This document shows positions 1-12,415 of a stretch of DNA of 64,000 nt, one piece after another. The notes under the pieces are model-generated. The model was not told where the DNA came from, did not search any database, and saw only the letters and a program-made list of their open reading frames with translations. The position numbers were made by a program, and so were the translations under genes. Numbering within the stretch: position 1 is the first letter of the stretch; every line of letters begins with the position of its first letter. Source of the stretch: Acanthornis magna (Eukaryota > Chordata > Aves > Passeriformes > Acanthizidae); contig JAWUZG010000136.1 of NCBI GenBank assembly GCA_036785705.1, forward strand, positions 1,054,001 through 1,118,000, read 5' to 3'.

Positions 1-170
1 AAGGTAGCACTGAGGGGTCTTTAGGCGTGGAATAAAGTTTTTAACATATTTCTCTTGAAGCAGAGGAGGGGAGTGGATTAATCCGGACAACTCATTTTCA
101 ATCCACTCTTTCAGTATGAGCTGACATAACTCACATTGACATCTTTGGGACCCGAAGAGCACCAGCCATG

Positions 171-377
171 TTAAGTCCAGTCAGAAGAAAATAAAGCATG
201 TTGCTCTTTTGTTTCCGTCCATTGATTCATGTCACCTTCCTTGATTTTGGTTTTCTTCTTTTTCGAGTTATCTGCATTTGAGAAAAAACAACTAAAAGCT
301 GTATTTATAGCAGAAGTGGTTTTCTGCTTGTACATGTAGGTGACAATTCCTACACCAGTAAACCCCAATAAGAGCAC
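171..377 (-). CDS. Candidate terminal coding exon (unidentified membrane-type C-terminus)
   Basis: On the minus strand a frame runs from just after an in-frame TAG to a TAA at 171-173, about 68 codons. It opens with a hydrophobic stretch (roughly residues 1-16, rich in L, G, V, I and T) followed by K/Q residues, then a lysine run (KKKKTK, about residues 39-44) and a polar tail ending SSDWT. This looks like a transmembrane segment followed by a basic cytoplasmic tail. The bases before it end in AG, so it could be a 3' exon, but the polypyrimidine tract is poor and there is no ATG at the start. No family was recognised. No minus-strand AATAAA is visible in the 170 bp to its left, so any 3' UTR would continue outside the window. 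It could equally be a chance open frame. Confidence 0.3.
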   Translation of the reverse strand: MLLLGFTGVGIVTYMYKQKTTSAINTAFSCFFSNADNSKKKKTKIKEGDMNQWTETKEQHALFSSDWT

Positions 378-972
378 CTATTAATTTCATTTTACAAATT
401 TGTTCTGTATATATATGTAGCCAGTTCAAACTATTGTACAAGAGTCAAAAATATGCCAAGCACTTCCAAACTTACAGAACTGTGACTAAACTTGGTTAGG
501 ATTCAATAAGCTCTGCAGAGGTTAATTAAATTTGTATAGATTTATTCTTCATTCAGTGCTGTAAAAGGCTCTTCTCTTTGGCTGTCATTGCCAAGTTGGT
601 GATGGGGGAAACTGAGAAGCCTGATCTACATCAATCTTCTGCGCTGCCAGATACTGAAATACTTTGCAGAATATTGGTCTGGCATAAATTGAGCAAAGAA
701 GGAAGAAACAGAGCTGCAGCTAAAAGCTGTTCGGGTGATCTGTGGGCTGCCACGAATGCTAGACTTGCAGGCACAAGTGACACATTGAAACCTTCTCTCA
801 CTGGGAATTAGCTACGGAAAAATGAACGCTTTCCATCTTGCTTTCAGGCAAAATGGATGGTCACTTCTCCAGCAGGGCTGGATGGGAGTGGAATGTGGTG
901 ATCTCGGTTCCATGAGGATATTCACAGAACCCCAAAATAGTTCCAGTTGGAAGAGAAAGATTTACTCGCAAC
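378..972. other. Unannotated AT-rich sequence
   Basis: No gene, RNA or recognisable repeat was seen. An open frame at 578-811 on the plus strand has no family resemblance, no splice context and ordinary composition, and is treated as chance. Confidence 0.5.
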
Positions 973-1234
973 TCCTTCCACTGTCCCAGGTTGCTCCAAG
1001 CCCTGTCCAGCCTGGCCTGGGACACTTCCAGGGATCCAGGGGCAGCCACAGCTTCTCTGGGCACCTGTGCCAGGGCCTGCCCACCCTCACAGGGAACGAT
1101 TCCTTCCCAATATCCCATCCAACCCTGCCCTCTGGCACTGGGAAGCCATTCCCTGCCTCCTGTCCCTCCATCCCTTGTCCAAAGTCCCTCTCCAGCTCGC
1201 TTTGAACCTTTTTAGGCCCTGGAAGCTGCTGGAA
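973..1234 (-). mobile_element. CR1 LINE fragment, 3' region
   Basis: The plus strand shows the reverse complement of the CR1 3' untranslated region: the words for a tightly conserved tail (TTCCACTGTCCCAGG, then the TTGCTCCAAGCC block, then GGCAGCCACAGCTTCTCTGG), followed by the upstream part around CCTTGTCCAAAGTCCCTCTCC. Sense orientation is therefore minus. The terminal octamer end is missing, replaced by unrelated sequence before 973, so the copy is cut at both ends. Several overlapping open frames here are by-products of the GC-rich element. Confidence 0.9.
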
Positions 1235-3789
1235 GTTCTCCATGGAATATTCTCTTCTCAGCCTGACGATATTACACTTACAAACAGCAACAAAGCACAC
1301 AGGAAAGGTCTCTGACATTCCAAAAGACTGGAAAGGCTGCTACTACTTTACTACCAGGAGTACTACAACATTTCATCAGGAAATCTGGTGGGGGTGGGTG
1401 TTTCCTTGTCGGGCAGGTGGGCAGCAAAGCAGAATGCCCAGTGTCCCAGGAGAATTCCAACCCAGGGATTACACACCCAGCAGGTGGCTGGGCTGAAAAA
1501 AAACAAGATGAAGGCAGAAGGCTGAGAGATTAAGATAACATTATAAAGAATACTTTGAATGTCCAGGTCTCTGCTCAGCTTAATCTTCTCTGCGAGTCAC
1601 CTGCTCAGCAAAGCTGGAAACGTGGTTAAATCCAGCTCTCCTCCTCAAAACTCCGTGACATGTGTTTAGTTTTTAGCTTGTGACGAAGTGTTCTGCTAAA
1701 CACGGATTGACTGCTGGGTCTGAGCCCGAGGATGTTGTTAAAATAGTGGTGAGAGGAGAAGCAGTTAACATTATTTATTAAAAAGCTTTTAACAGCATTC
1801 CTTACAAAAAAAGCTGCTTAAGAAACTCATCTATCATGGGATAAAGTTCTGCCTGGGGTTAAAAAGTGGTAAAAAGATAAAAAAGGGCCAGGCTTGATAG
1901 TCACATTTCATGGATGATTGTCAAAGGAATCCACAACAGGAATGAAACCCTGTAACGTTCCTACAGGGGCACTGAGCAACCTAAAGTGTAACTGTGAACA
2001 GCTGGGTCTGTTTTTTTTTTTAACCAAAAGTCATTAAAAATTATATATTGATGCTTTAAAATTTTTTTTTATTTGAACAAGGTGTAGTTAATGATCACCC
2101 TGAATATTCCAGTTATGTTGTGGATCCCTTGCCTCACAACTGAACTCCTTGGAGGATGACTCCTGCTTTCCTTTCGACATGAAAAATATCTTGCATAGTC
2201 CAGGCAGCAGCTGAGACAAATATCAATGAATATTGCTAATAATCCGGAACGAGGCCTTTAGCAGCATTTTTTGTTGTTGTTGTTGTTCCAGGAAAAATGT
2301 GGTTTATGTGGCATAATTCAGATTGGACAAGACTAAATAAGACTTTGGAGAATTCTAGATGGTCGGACTAAAACCTCTGCACAACATTCAAGACAGATGA
2401 AATTCACTGGTGATAAATTTGAGGAGACACATGCTGGAAAGGACAATTCAGCTGCTCATGTGCATAGCTGAGTTATAAATTAACTGTAATTATTCAAGAA
2501 AAAATGTTGCTGTCACTGAAGACAACTCCATGAAAACATCTGCGCAGTGCACAGAAGTGATGAAAAAGCAAACAAGATGCCAAGAAGTATTCAGAGAGGG
2601 TAAAGGTTTAAGGATGGAAACATTATAAAGCCATGGCCTAATACAGGGGTGTGCAGAGACCTTGTACACTGTGATCAAATGAGATTCAGAATTAATTTAT
2701 TTTAAAGAGAAAGGATTCAGGAAAAAAAAATTGTGAGGGTAATGTTAAAATAAGCAACAGAACATAGATCAATAGAAAAGTTAATTTTCCCCTCTCCTGC
2801 AGCACAAGTTATGGGGTTGGCCACGGTCCAAAAGATGAACTGATAGAAGTCAACTTTTGGGAATTTTTTTTTATAATTAACGTGTGCAACACATTCCTAC
2901 AAAATCTCAGCTCAAGAGCTTAACCACCTTTAAAATGACTGCCAACAGCACTCAAACTCAGAGGGAGGCACCCTAAGAAGTGACATAACCAACCAAATGA
3001 CAGAAAAGGACAATAACCTCTGGCCAGATTATTGAATATATTTCACAGTCATTAAAGGCCTCTCAGGTTTTGCACTGTGGCCTCTCCAGTTCCCTGCAGT
3101 AGCTCATCTCATGGCATTTCCAACGCACTGTTGGAAGCAGATGCAGCATGGCAGAGCATGTTAACAAAATTTTGGACTTCTGGCTGGTGTACATCACTCG
3201 TATTTCAATACTCTCAGGATTTCTGGAATATTGCCAGATTGCTTCAATGTGTGCTGGACTGCTGAACCTGTCGGAATCAAGGATTCAAAGTTCTTGAGAG
3301 AGAAAGTATCAAGCCAAAGTGTTAAAATAAAGACTTTGAAATAAATGTTGAAGTACAACAAACTCAGAAAATAGAAGGAAAAGCAAAATTTAGACCAAAA
3401 GACTTGACAAATGAGACTCCAGTTCATATCCTTCAGCAAGCCAAAAGTATAAGAAAATCGTTCAGTGAAGGAAAAGAAATATTAGCCAAAAACAGCTTTG
3501 GGAATTATTTCCCAACAAAAAAACATTTTAAGGATCTGAAGCACAAAAATCTATTTTATGCTCCTCTATGCAGTTGATCATGCATTCCTTCAGGCAGGCA
3601 AATCCTATTGACTAAACAAGATTTATGTGCAGGGAGCAACAATGGGATCAAACCTGAGGAACCAGCCAGTTAATATCACAGCAGGGCAGGAAGCAGCTCC
3701 TCTGTCTTGGCAAAAACATGTGAGGTTTGAAAAATAATACCTCTGTGTATGGAGAAAAATTCCGAAACAACATTAACTGCGGAAAAAAG

Positions 3790-3880
3790 TGAGAGGGAGG
3801 GAGGGAGGAAGGAAGGAAGGAAGGAAGAAAGAAAGAAGGAAAGAAACAAGGAAGGAAAGAAAGAAGGAAAGAAAGAAAAG
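3790..3880. repeat. Purine microsatellite (GGGA/GGAA/GAAA)n
   Basis: About 90 bp consist only of G and A apart from one C. It starts as GGGA repeats, passes through a clean GGAA block and ends as mixed GAAA/GGAA units, a typical drift pattern in a tetranucleotide microsatellite. The antisense open frame with F, S and P runs is a by-product. Confidence 0.92.
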
Positions 3881-5867
3881 TTCTAACATGTTCTGACAAA
3901 AAAGTCCAAGAAATTTCCAAAATCTATCATGATCTCAGCCCCTGAGTGGTTCAGACACTTCCTCAAGGGGAGATGCTTGGAGCTCAGGAGCTCTGGAGCT
4001 CCCTTTACAAACTGGTACCAAAAAAAATACAGAGCAAGAAAAGCAAGAGGTGTCACACATTGCTACTTTATAGCACCAAGACCACTCAAATTTAGCTATT
4101 TGTGTTAGGAATATGAGATTCAAAGCCTTGTGAACTAATGGATCTTTGAAATAGGGGATGGTGTCTCTGTGTCCCTTATCCCCATCTCTTTTCAATTCGA
4201 CAAGAAATTCTGCCTGCATCCAAATGCCTTTTCTGAGAAAATTGATATCTAGTTTGCTTCAAGAAAAATAAAAAAAAAAATGTTTTGATGAAACTGCATT
4301 TCATCAAAGAAAAGGCAATTTCTTCAAAATGTCCCAAACACCCCTGGGTAATACTTTGTTTTCTTGCTTTAGAGAGACCTACCTTGCCTTGAAAATGTGC
4401 ACACTGTAGAAATACACTGCTGGCAGCTCTGATTTCAGACACAAAATCCCTCCATGTCCACATGGAAGCTATTCCTGTACATGTAACTGAGCAGTGGAGT
4501 TATACTTTGGTGCATTCAATGGTTACAAGACCACCTCCCTGCAAAAAGGGACTGTGGCACCAATATAACCTATTTTATACTATTTATGTAGTGATAAAAA
4601 TTCAAGCTACTCTGCAGTCGTACTTAAAGTAGGACAAAATTAATTTGCAAAGGAGAAGAACACTGTAAGAACCTCATTCTAGCCCGTAGGACGCTCGATT
4701 ATTTACTTCAATTATTGCAGTGTTCATTTCCTATTTTTCCAGTAGCATCTAGAGGCTGCAATCTGGGTCAACAGCCTCTTCATTTAAATATTGTTTGTAC
4801 AGGTAGGTCCCTGTGGAAATATTGCAGGCACTGACATTGCTGTGGTTAAAACAGTGCCATTTATCAGCTGAACTGCACTCCCTGGTCTTTTGCATGCTCT
4901 TACCTCATTGCAAATACAAGGTAAGAGCAAGTAAACTGAAAAGAGCTTAATTTATATGAAAACATTTTGTTTTGTGCGTGCAACAGGTACAGAGCCTGGT
5001 ATGGTCTCTTCCAGCCAGGAGGATTTTACAGGTGGTGACTGTGGCTGAGAGAAATTTCTGTATCTCATAACAAACCAGCTACAGGTGGTTGCTCACCCAG
5101 ACCTCCAGTTTGATTTTTTTGGGTAATTTGGTTATGCATCACTGAAAACTGCTACAAATTGACTTGTCTCAAGAGTGAACATTTGCCCAGACAGTTCAAG
5201 AAGCTGATTAATTCAAATAAATTTAATTGCTTGACAGCCAAACATTACTTTCCAAGAGGCTTAGTAAGGCACAGCTTTCCCTGTGGGCCTGGGTTTGGTG
5301 CTCACTTGTCAGTACATGGTATAAAAAACAACACTTGGCAGCTGGTGGTATCTAAAAATAATTTGAAAAAGAGTTTTTCTGATCTTTTTTCCTCTGAATT
5401 TTTGCATATTTCTGCTGTCCAACTTCCATCCATCCATCCTGTGTAATATCTTGGAGCTCGGGGAGAGTGAAGCAGTCACACCAACACCCTGCACCCCAAG
5501 GAGGGGCTACTCCTCGCTACACACAATGTGTCCTTAGAGGATATAAATAGTGAATTAAAGAGCACCAGGACACAGGAAATCAGGGCTTTGCTCTGTAAGG
5601 ACAGTTTCAAAATGGTATGGCTGGAAAACTGCTCTCCTCCTTCTATTTTGATAATATATGAGTAAAAAAACCATAGGGACTATATTTTAAATTTTGGACC
5701 CTTTCTTCTTCTGGTCTCTGATATCCTGGAGATGCTTCCCTGCCTTCTGGTTTATTGATGTGGCAAACCACACAACTGCCATTAATTATGCACTTAACAT
5801 CCCTTAATGGTGGCTCGGTGGGACTCATTTCCCTCTGCCTTTTGCCATACGGAAGGGAGAGGGGAGA

Positions 5868-5891
5868 AAGAAGGAAGGAAGGAAGGAAAGG
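5868..5891. repeat. Short (GAAG)n microsatellite
   Basis: About six GAAG-type units follow a run of GGGAGA. It is small and isolated. Confidence 0.8.
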
Positions 5892-6115
5892 ATGCTGCAA
5901 ATCAATTTATGGCTGGAGCTTTCTTGAGGGTAATTACTTTTTTTTTTCTGAACTGTTGTAAACCCTGATTGCTACTGTAAGTACTTAAATAAAGGAAATA
6001 ATAAGTTTGAATGCCACCTTTACGTATTGTCCTATCCAGCTGTCATGTTTGTGGGTGGAGACAATGACTTACTTTTATTCATTAATCACTATAACTTGGT
6101 CCTATTACCTCATTG

Positions 6116-6411
6116 ACTTGCTGTAGTTGCACTGTTTTAAAATCTTTCTCTTCTTTCTCATGGAGAATAGACATAAGTTGCATTCTTGTGCTTTCTAATC
6201 TCCTTGTTTTGGTTCTGGATGCTCTAGCGTTGTAACCAATCATTATAGGAGGTGGAAGAACTATCGACCAATAATTATCAGACTATTAATGAATATATAA
6301 AGAAGTTCTTGTAAATAAACTCTCTCTTTTTGCCATCTTGTGAGCTGCCTGACTTCTCTGCGAGCTTCTGCGAACCTCCACGAATATCAGAAAATCAGAG
6401 CAACAACTTGC
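6116..6411 (+). mobile_element. Solo LTR of an endogenous retrovirus with 6-bp target-site duplication
   Basis: The element at 6122-6405 (284 bp) begins TGTAGTTGC and ends GAGCAACA, giving TG...CA termini with imperfect inverted ends. It is flanked on both sides by ACTTGC (6116-6121 and 6406-6411), a direct 6-bp duplication. Inside are CCAAT boxes at 6236-6240 and 6268-6272, a TATATAAA box at 6294-6301 and AATAAA at 6314-6319, all reading rightward, so U3 lies left and R/U5 right. No gag, pol or env sequence adjoins it, as expected after recombination between two LTRs. A 6-bp duplication is usual for class II (beta/alpharetrovirus-like) elements, but the family was not recognised. The open frame at 6330-6581 crossing the 3' end is not meaningful. 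Confidence 0.75.
6294..6301 (+). promoter_or_regulatory. LTR TATA box
   Basis: TATATAAA lies downstream of two CCAAT boxes inside the LTR. The AATAAA at 6314-6319 falls only 13 bp later, so the polyadenylation signal would sit in U3 or very early R. Whether the promoter is still active cannot be judged from sequence. Confidence 0.6.
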
Positions 6412-7039
6412 CAAAAAAAATGGTTATAATAAGAGTAAGCACATTCCTTAAACTCTTCAATATAACCCTTTTTATCTCCCTACCTGACCAAGTGATCAAG
6501 ATAAACCTCACTGCTTTTGAAAACACCCCCCACACCTTTGGCTTTAATTTCAAGATGACAAACTTGGACAACTATTCATAAATGCCTCAATTCTTGCTCA
6601 AGATGTGACATCCACTGAGCTCCACACAGCCATAAAAGGTTAGGGAAACATTTCCTGCTCCGTGAGACATCCAGGGCTGGCACCAGAGCTGTGTAATCAA
6701 AAGGGAATTATCCTTCACTGCCTGTCTGGGTTCAGCTTCAAAGCTGGGCTCCCATTCCCTCTGAATCCACTTGCATCTCCCAGCTATTGAAATCCCATCT
6801 GGGCAAATTCTCTGTGGATCTTGCTGTAGAATGCAGTCACAGAGGTAAAGCCAATGCTGAGGGCAAACTGAATGTGTTTTAACCATCCCTGAAAATTACT
6901 GGTTTAACCACGTCCTTAAAATATACAGTGATGAAGGAGGCATCTTCTTCCCTGCTCCGATGCCAAACTATCCTTGGTAGGAAGATTTTTCTAATTCCAG
7001 ACCTATTTTTTTGAGGAGAACAGGGCATATTATTATTAG
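6412..7039. other. Unannotated sequence
   Basis: A short A-run follows the LTR, then mixed sequence. The minus open frame at 6587-6886 has no recognisable product and no convincing splice context. Nothing else was seen. Confidence 0.5.
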
Positions 7040-7126
7040 CAGTCCCTGCCCACAGCAGGGAATTGGCACTAAATGATCTTTAAAGTCGCTTCCAACCTAG
7101 CCTATCTATGGCTCTGTGATTCCATC
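7040..7126 (+). mobile_element. CR1 LINE 3'-end remnant
   Basis: A decayed copy of the last roughly 85 bp of CR1 in sense orientation: the GTCCCTGCCCACAGCAGGG block, then GATCTTTAAAGTCGCTTCCAACC, here changed by substitutions, and a degraded octamer tail ending TCTGTGATTCC. Divergence is higher than in the copies at 20.8 and 27.6 kb, suggesting an older insertion. Confidence 0.75.
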
Positions 7127-10100
7127 CATGGCCTATCTGTGTAGGATGTGTCCCCATCCTTGTATGACTTATTTCTAAAATAAAAAATCCCTTCCCCCCC
7201 ATCACTTTCCATGTAAGTGGTGACTCAGCCATTATTTGCAAACTGAACCACCCTCCAGGCTTTAAATGGACCCAGCCTCCAGCATGAGGAGCACAAATGA
7301 GCAATCCTGTGTAATCATTCTCAAAATACCACGATATTCCCCTCTCTTCCCCCTCTGCCCACCCCGTGATGCACACAGGGCGCAGCTCCTGTGTGTCCCG
7401 AAATCATTTTCACTGACCCACTAAATCAAATCACATGCAAGGGTGAGGCGCGGCCACAACACGACATAATCCACCAGCAAAGTGATTTTTTTGAAAAGAG
7501 AGCTTTCCAAAATGTTTGTGAGAGCAGTCCCATTGAGGCCGTTCTGGCACGCTTACAGCATCTCTGGGCAGCTTTTGTTTTGTGCCCACATTGTGATAAA
7601 TGTCAGTGCATCCACCTGAACGTTCTTGAACAAAACACAGAGATTTCAGCAACAAACTGGTGAGCCTTGCATTTGCGTGGATGTCCGAAATATTTCTCCT
7701 CAGTTTGTCCAACTCTGCTGCAAAATGCTGCGATTAATTACGCTCATATCAAAGAGCTCCAATGAAACCGCTTTAGAAATAAGTGCATATGGTCACTGCT
7801 TTTCTGTTCCCTTCTTGGAGCCGTTTTTCTGAGGCAAAAAGTCTGATTTCTTACCTTGTCGTTCTGAAACAGAGCATTATGTTGATTTGTATTTTTGGAG
7901 CATTGTTAAACTGGTATTTTTTGAGCCTGATATGGTTGGGGAAAAAAATGGAGAAAACAGGAACCTTTGCCCCTTGAAAGAGAAAATATGATTAAGCAAA
8001 AGCAGTTTAGTGTTACATTGAAATCAGATATAATAATATGCCACCACTGCCCTGCTGAACCTGGCACAGAACAGTGTCTAAGGCCATGAGAGTTTCCCTC
8101 AGCAGAAGAAATGTTAAACAAAAGGACAGCAAAATTTACTGAGATCGTGCTCCACACACTGCACAGAAGAGGAGGGATAACACAAAATAAAAGAATAAAC
8201 ATGCCCTTTGAAAAACATTTGGGGGTTATTCCACAATTTGGGGGTTGCTCTGGACCCTGTTTTCGAGCATTTGGCAGCTTTTAGGTCTTTCAAGTCACCT
8301 CAGTCCTGCAACTCGGGGAAGGGAGGATCACAAGGAGAAGACTGAGCCCACCACCCCAGATCTCTGCAGAACTAATCCATGGGTTCCTTAGTATTTCTGA
8401 TACATTTTAAACGAGAGTTTGGATCTTTCTAAACCCCATTCCATTGGTTCTTTCACTGTCTTCTTCATATTCTTTCTCATCTGACCAGTTCAGCCTTAGG
8501 ACATCAGGACTGTTCATAAAAAATCAGAACCATCCATCCAGCACACCAAGTCCTTGCGTGAAGAGTGTACAAATATTTAACCTGTCCTTGCATAAAAAGA
8601 GTCTCTGAAATTGCTTCCTTCTCTTTGAAAACTGTGATTGGAGTTCACTGCTGCCTTTTAAAAGTGACACTTAACACCTTTCGTGTCATTTGGTGGTGGC
8701 TGAGCAGCTCAGCATGAAAGCAGGAGGCTCCGTTCCCTGCCTCTTTCATTCTCAAAGGGTTCCAGCCCACTTGTTTCACCTCGATGAATAGAAATCTTAT
8801 CTTTTTTCAACTTTGGGCTGTTCTGGGCACTTTGTACTTTGCTTCTTAATGCTACTTTTTGATGCACGTGTACAAGAGAGAAAAATGGCATAAATATGTC
8901 TCTCCCTAGCCTGGTGCTTCAACATGGGAAGCTCTCTGGTTTTCAGTTCCTTCCTGGGACAGTTCAGGTAATTTAACAGTCATATAATGCTCTTTAGCTG
9001 TCCAGGAAAGATGGAGAGAACACAGAATTACCTTTTTCTCTTATCTGTCAGCAAAAATTGGCAGAAACCTCTTTTTTTACATATGAAGGGGTGTCTTGGT
9101 CCCCTGATTTGTTCATTGGCTGGAAAGAGCAGCAGCTTCAGAACAGCACGACGGCAAGTACCTCACCTGTGCCATTCCTCCACAGCCCCATAAATGACCC
9201 CTGTGTGTCAGGGGCTGGATATTGTCCTGTTCTCTGGGGAGAGGTGAAGGCTCTCAGGCTGAGGATGGACTTCAGCTCAGCACTCAGCCTCTTGGATGAA
9301 TGTGCTATTGATGAATTAAATGTTTTAAGGCAAAGATCACAGTCCTGCCTACGCTTGGGTGTACTGTGAAGGTGTTTGTTGGTTTGGAGCCCTCAAGATC
9401 CCTTCACTCTATTCCAGCTCAAACCAAAGGCAGATGTTCAAATTCTTGTTACCAATTCAAATCTGTACCAGGACAAGCACGCTTGAGATGCTTTTGGGCA
9501 GTCAATAACCACGTGGATTGCATGAACCATAATTTGTGAGCTGTGTTCTTTAATGTTACACAAATCCTGAGTTTCTATTCTTTTTTAAGCCCTGCCCTCC
9601 ATCATCTGCATCAGGAATCATCAGCACCAGCATCTCGCAGCTCCTGTGGCAGTCACTGAATGTTCGATGTGGGGTTTGCCACGAGGCAGAGTGAGCAATT
9701 AGCTGGAATGCCTGGAGTGGGAAGGACTTCAATGCCATCCCTGCGGTGTGGCTGTGATTTTCCTCCTCCTGTGCATATTAAGACTCACAGATTTTCTTTT
9801 TATCTGCAAGTCACATCAAGCTCCAGCTGATGCTTCTGGCTTTAAATACCTGTAAAAGAGCATTTTATTTTGCCTTTTGCATTCTGACAGCTGCCATAGG
9901 GGGTTTATTATTTCTTCTTGGATACACTTGTTCTTTTACCTTGTATACCCCAGGACTATTAAAAATCAGCGAATCAGAAGTATTGTTTTTATTTGGGTGA
10001 TCTTAATATCATACAAGCATCAGATTTTGCCTGACCTCAATTCCTCCCCTTCCTGCATTACATAATCTGGCAACTCAGACTTCTGATTAGGCTTTGTAAT

Positions 10101-12183
10101 TCCAAAAATATGTCAGAACATATATGTTATCATCATTTGACATAGCAAAGTGTAACAGGTAAACCCACAGGAAAACCATTCTCCTGAAAATTGAAATGGT
10201 TTCCATTTCGCTATGTGGAAGAAATACATCCCTTTCTTTTGACTTCTCACCTCCTTATGTGTTTGCAGTGCCATGAATTTTGCTATAATAAAATAGCCTT
10301 ATATTTGCACTAAAAATATTTGCATTAAAAATATCGGCCACATTGCAAAAGTCAATAACTTCAAAGTGTATTTTCTTTCCCCCCAGAAGAGTTTGTGGGT
10401 TTGTTTCAAACCAACCATTTTTCAACAAAGATGTTATATCCACAAGGAAATATAAAAGGACACGAGCCCAAGTCTGGTTTAAAGCTTCTGGGATATCTAA
10501 GCTTCTCTTAACATTTTGGAACATCATTTTTTTGGGAGGGAGAGTCAGTCTGGGTTTTTTGCCGTTTTTCTTTTTTTCCCTGTGCTTTATTTCTGCTAGT
10601 TTTGGTCTTATTTTTCAGAGAGGGCTCATCATGCTGGGCAGCAGTGATAACAGGCTGATGGATGCTGGGCAGGCTCAGGGGAAACTGAGAAAAAAGGAAG
10701 TTCTTGAAGTGTGTGAGGTTTTGCCCTGGCTTTTTTTTTTTGTTTCCCATTCTTTTTCTCTCTCTTTTTTTCCTTTTTTTTTTTTTTTTTCTGTGGGGAA
10801 GAGCTTTCAGATGAGAAAAACTAGCAGCGATCCAGAAACACGTAGCTGCGTCCCTCTGGAAACTGGGAACTGCTGATTGCTATAAATCTGTTTCAGGCTG
10901 GAAAATCTGCAGCTGGCAGAGGCTCCCAGGGCTGCCCCCGAGGCTCAGCACCACCGATGGAGCCACGTGGGGACCATGGCAGCACATCCAGGTGTCACTC
11001 AGCCCCTCTCCCTCGCGGTGCTTCAGCCTGGAAATCAACCCCTTAAAATCAGCCCCAACACGTATGGAGATGTGGGAATGAGGGCCTGAAGAAAAGCGAC
11101 AAAAATTCCATATTGCCCCCGAAGGAAGCTTGGCGCAACGCAAAGACAAACCACAAATAAATAGATGTCAGCTCAAAATCGTTCATACAACGAGGCAAAA
11201 CCCCGTTTTTCACGGTGTGGGTCATCCCTTGCCATCTCCCAGTGCCAGGTTCAAGTGGGGTGGAGGGTTTGGTGGCTTTGAGCTGCAGCCCCGAGCCTCC
11301 CGAGAGGAGGTGACGTGAGGACAAACCAAGGAGAGGATAACGAAGCAAAAGGGAATGACCACAGGGTATTGATGGGAGCTGCTGCCATGGTGTGTGCCCC
11401 ACACTGCCCATTCTGGGGCTGTCCTCACCAGCGGCTCGGAGAAAAAAAGCGCTTTGTTTAAATTATTGCACTTGCTCTGAGCGCAAAACGCTCGGAGTTT
11501 CAATGAATCAAAGGCAAAGAATACAGCTTATCCCAGACATGGAGATTTCAATCCTTCAGAGAGATGAAAAAGCGCTAATGCTGAGTGGCTGTGTGCACTT
11601 GCAGTAATTACTAAAGAATAAAGTCTGATATCAGCAGTATAGAAATGTTAGGTTATGTAAAGCTTGCACTGAATGAAGGGAATTTTGGGGAGAAAAGGAT
11701 GTGCATTCATGGCTTCATTTTCATTTGAAAAGTATTACTACTGCTAATGTAAATATACCATCTCTCCATTAAATAATGTAAAAAATATGCCATTTCCTGG
11801 AAAGACTTAGCAAACCCCCACTTTTCCCTGTCGAGCCTGGCCACTCTCCGATTCTACAATTCTGAGTTTAAATCAGGGAACTTGGACTCTGGATTCCTTT
11901 CCTGCCTCGTAATAAAAACACTTCTATGTTTCCTTGGCTGAATCATTAAATCTGTAAAAATCTAGAGAGCAACTCCTGGCTCTGGATGCCACGAAAGACT
12001 GACAAGTCTGCCAGTTTCCAAAGGTGCTCAAAGCCAACCAACTTGGTTGGAAGCAGTGAAGCCTGAAGATATTCCCAACCCAGCAAAGACAATGTGTGTC
12101 CAAAACCCAAGGCAGTCTCAGACAGAGGGGACATGTGAAAATGGATTCCCACACATGTAAAGCATCCTTGAGTAGAAGTGAAC
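7127..12183. other. Long AT-rich non-coding block
   Basis: No gene was recognised in about 5 kb. Points of note: two adjacent copies of a 16-bp word around ATTTGCAYTAAAAATA near 10300-10335, and a T-rich pyrimidine stretch at 10729-10795. The open frame at 10343-10876 translates this T-rich stretch into F/S runs and is discounted. The rest is ordinary intergenic or intronic sequence. Confidence 0.5.
10729..10795. repeat. T-rich/pyrimidine low-complexity tract
   Basis: Runs of T interrupted by a CTCTCTC segment. It could be the trace of a poly(A)-tailed insertion read in reverse, but no such element is seen next to it. Confidence 0.7.
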
Positions 12184-12415
12184 CAGGAGAGGTTTAGATT
12201 GGATATTAGGGAACGTTTCTTCACAGAAAGACATTTTAAGCCCTGGCACAGCTGCCCAGGGGCGTGGTGGAGTCCCCATCCCTGGAGGGATTTAAAAGCC
12301 CTGTGGTTTTGGCATTTGGGGACATGGGTTAGTGGTGGCCTTGGCAGTGCTGGGGAATGGTTGAACTGGATGATCCTAGAGGGTTTTTCCAACATAAATG
12401 ATTTTGTGGTTCTAC
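12184..12415 (+). mobile_element. CR1 LINE fragment (distinct, older subfamily)
   Basis: Sense-oriented CR1 3' region starting near GAGGTTTAGATTGGATATTAGG and ending in a TTTGTGGTTCTAC-like tail. It carries the variant linker with GTGGAGTCCCCATCCCTGGAGGG and GGTGGCCTTGGCAGTGCTGGG rather than the GGCAGCCACAGCTTCTC version found in most copies here, so it belongs to a different CR1 subfamily, the same type as the copy at 40637-40940. Five-prime truncated. Confidence 0.88.

Larger units (their letters stand above)
1235..6115. other. AT-rich non-coding block with simple repeats
   Basis: No exon or RNA gene was recognised. It contains a short (TTG)6 run at 2271-2287, the purine microsatellite at 3790-3880, a GAAG run at 5868-5891 and many A or T homopolymers. 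The base composition is even and intron-like or intergenic. Confidence 0.55.

Noticed and set aside
4990..5040. Possible CR1 3'-end remnant around GGTCTCTTCCAGCC
   Set aside because: Only a dozen bases resemble CR1 and there is no octamer tail or upstream block.
10343..10876. 177-codon plus-strand open frame
   Set aside because: Much of it is translation of T-rich tracts giving F and S runs; no splice sites or family resemblance.
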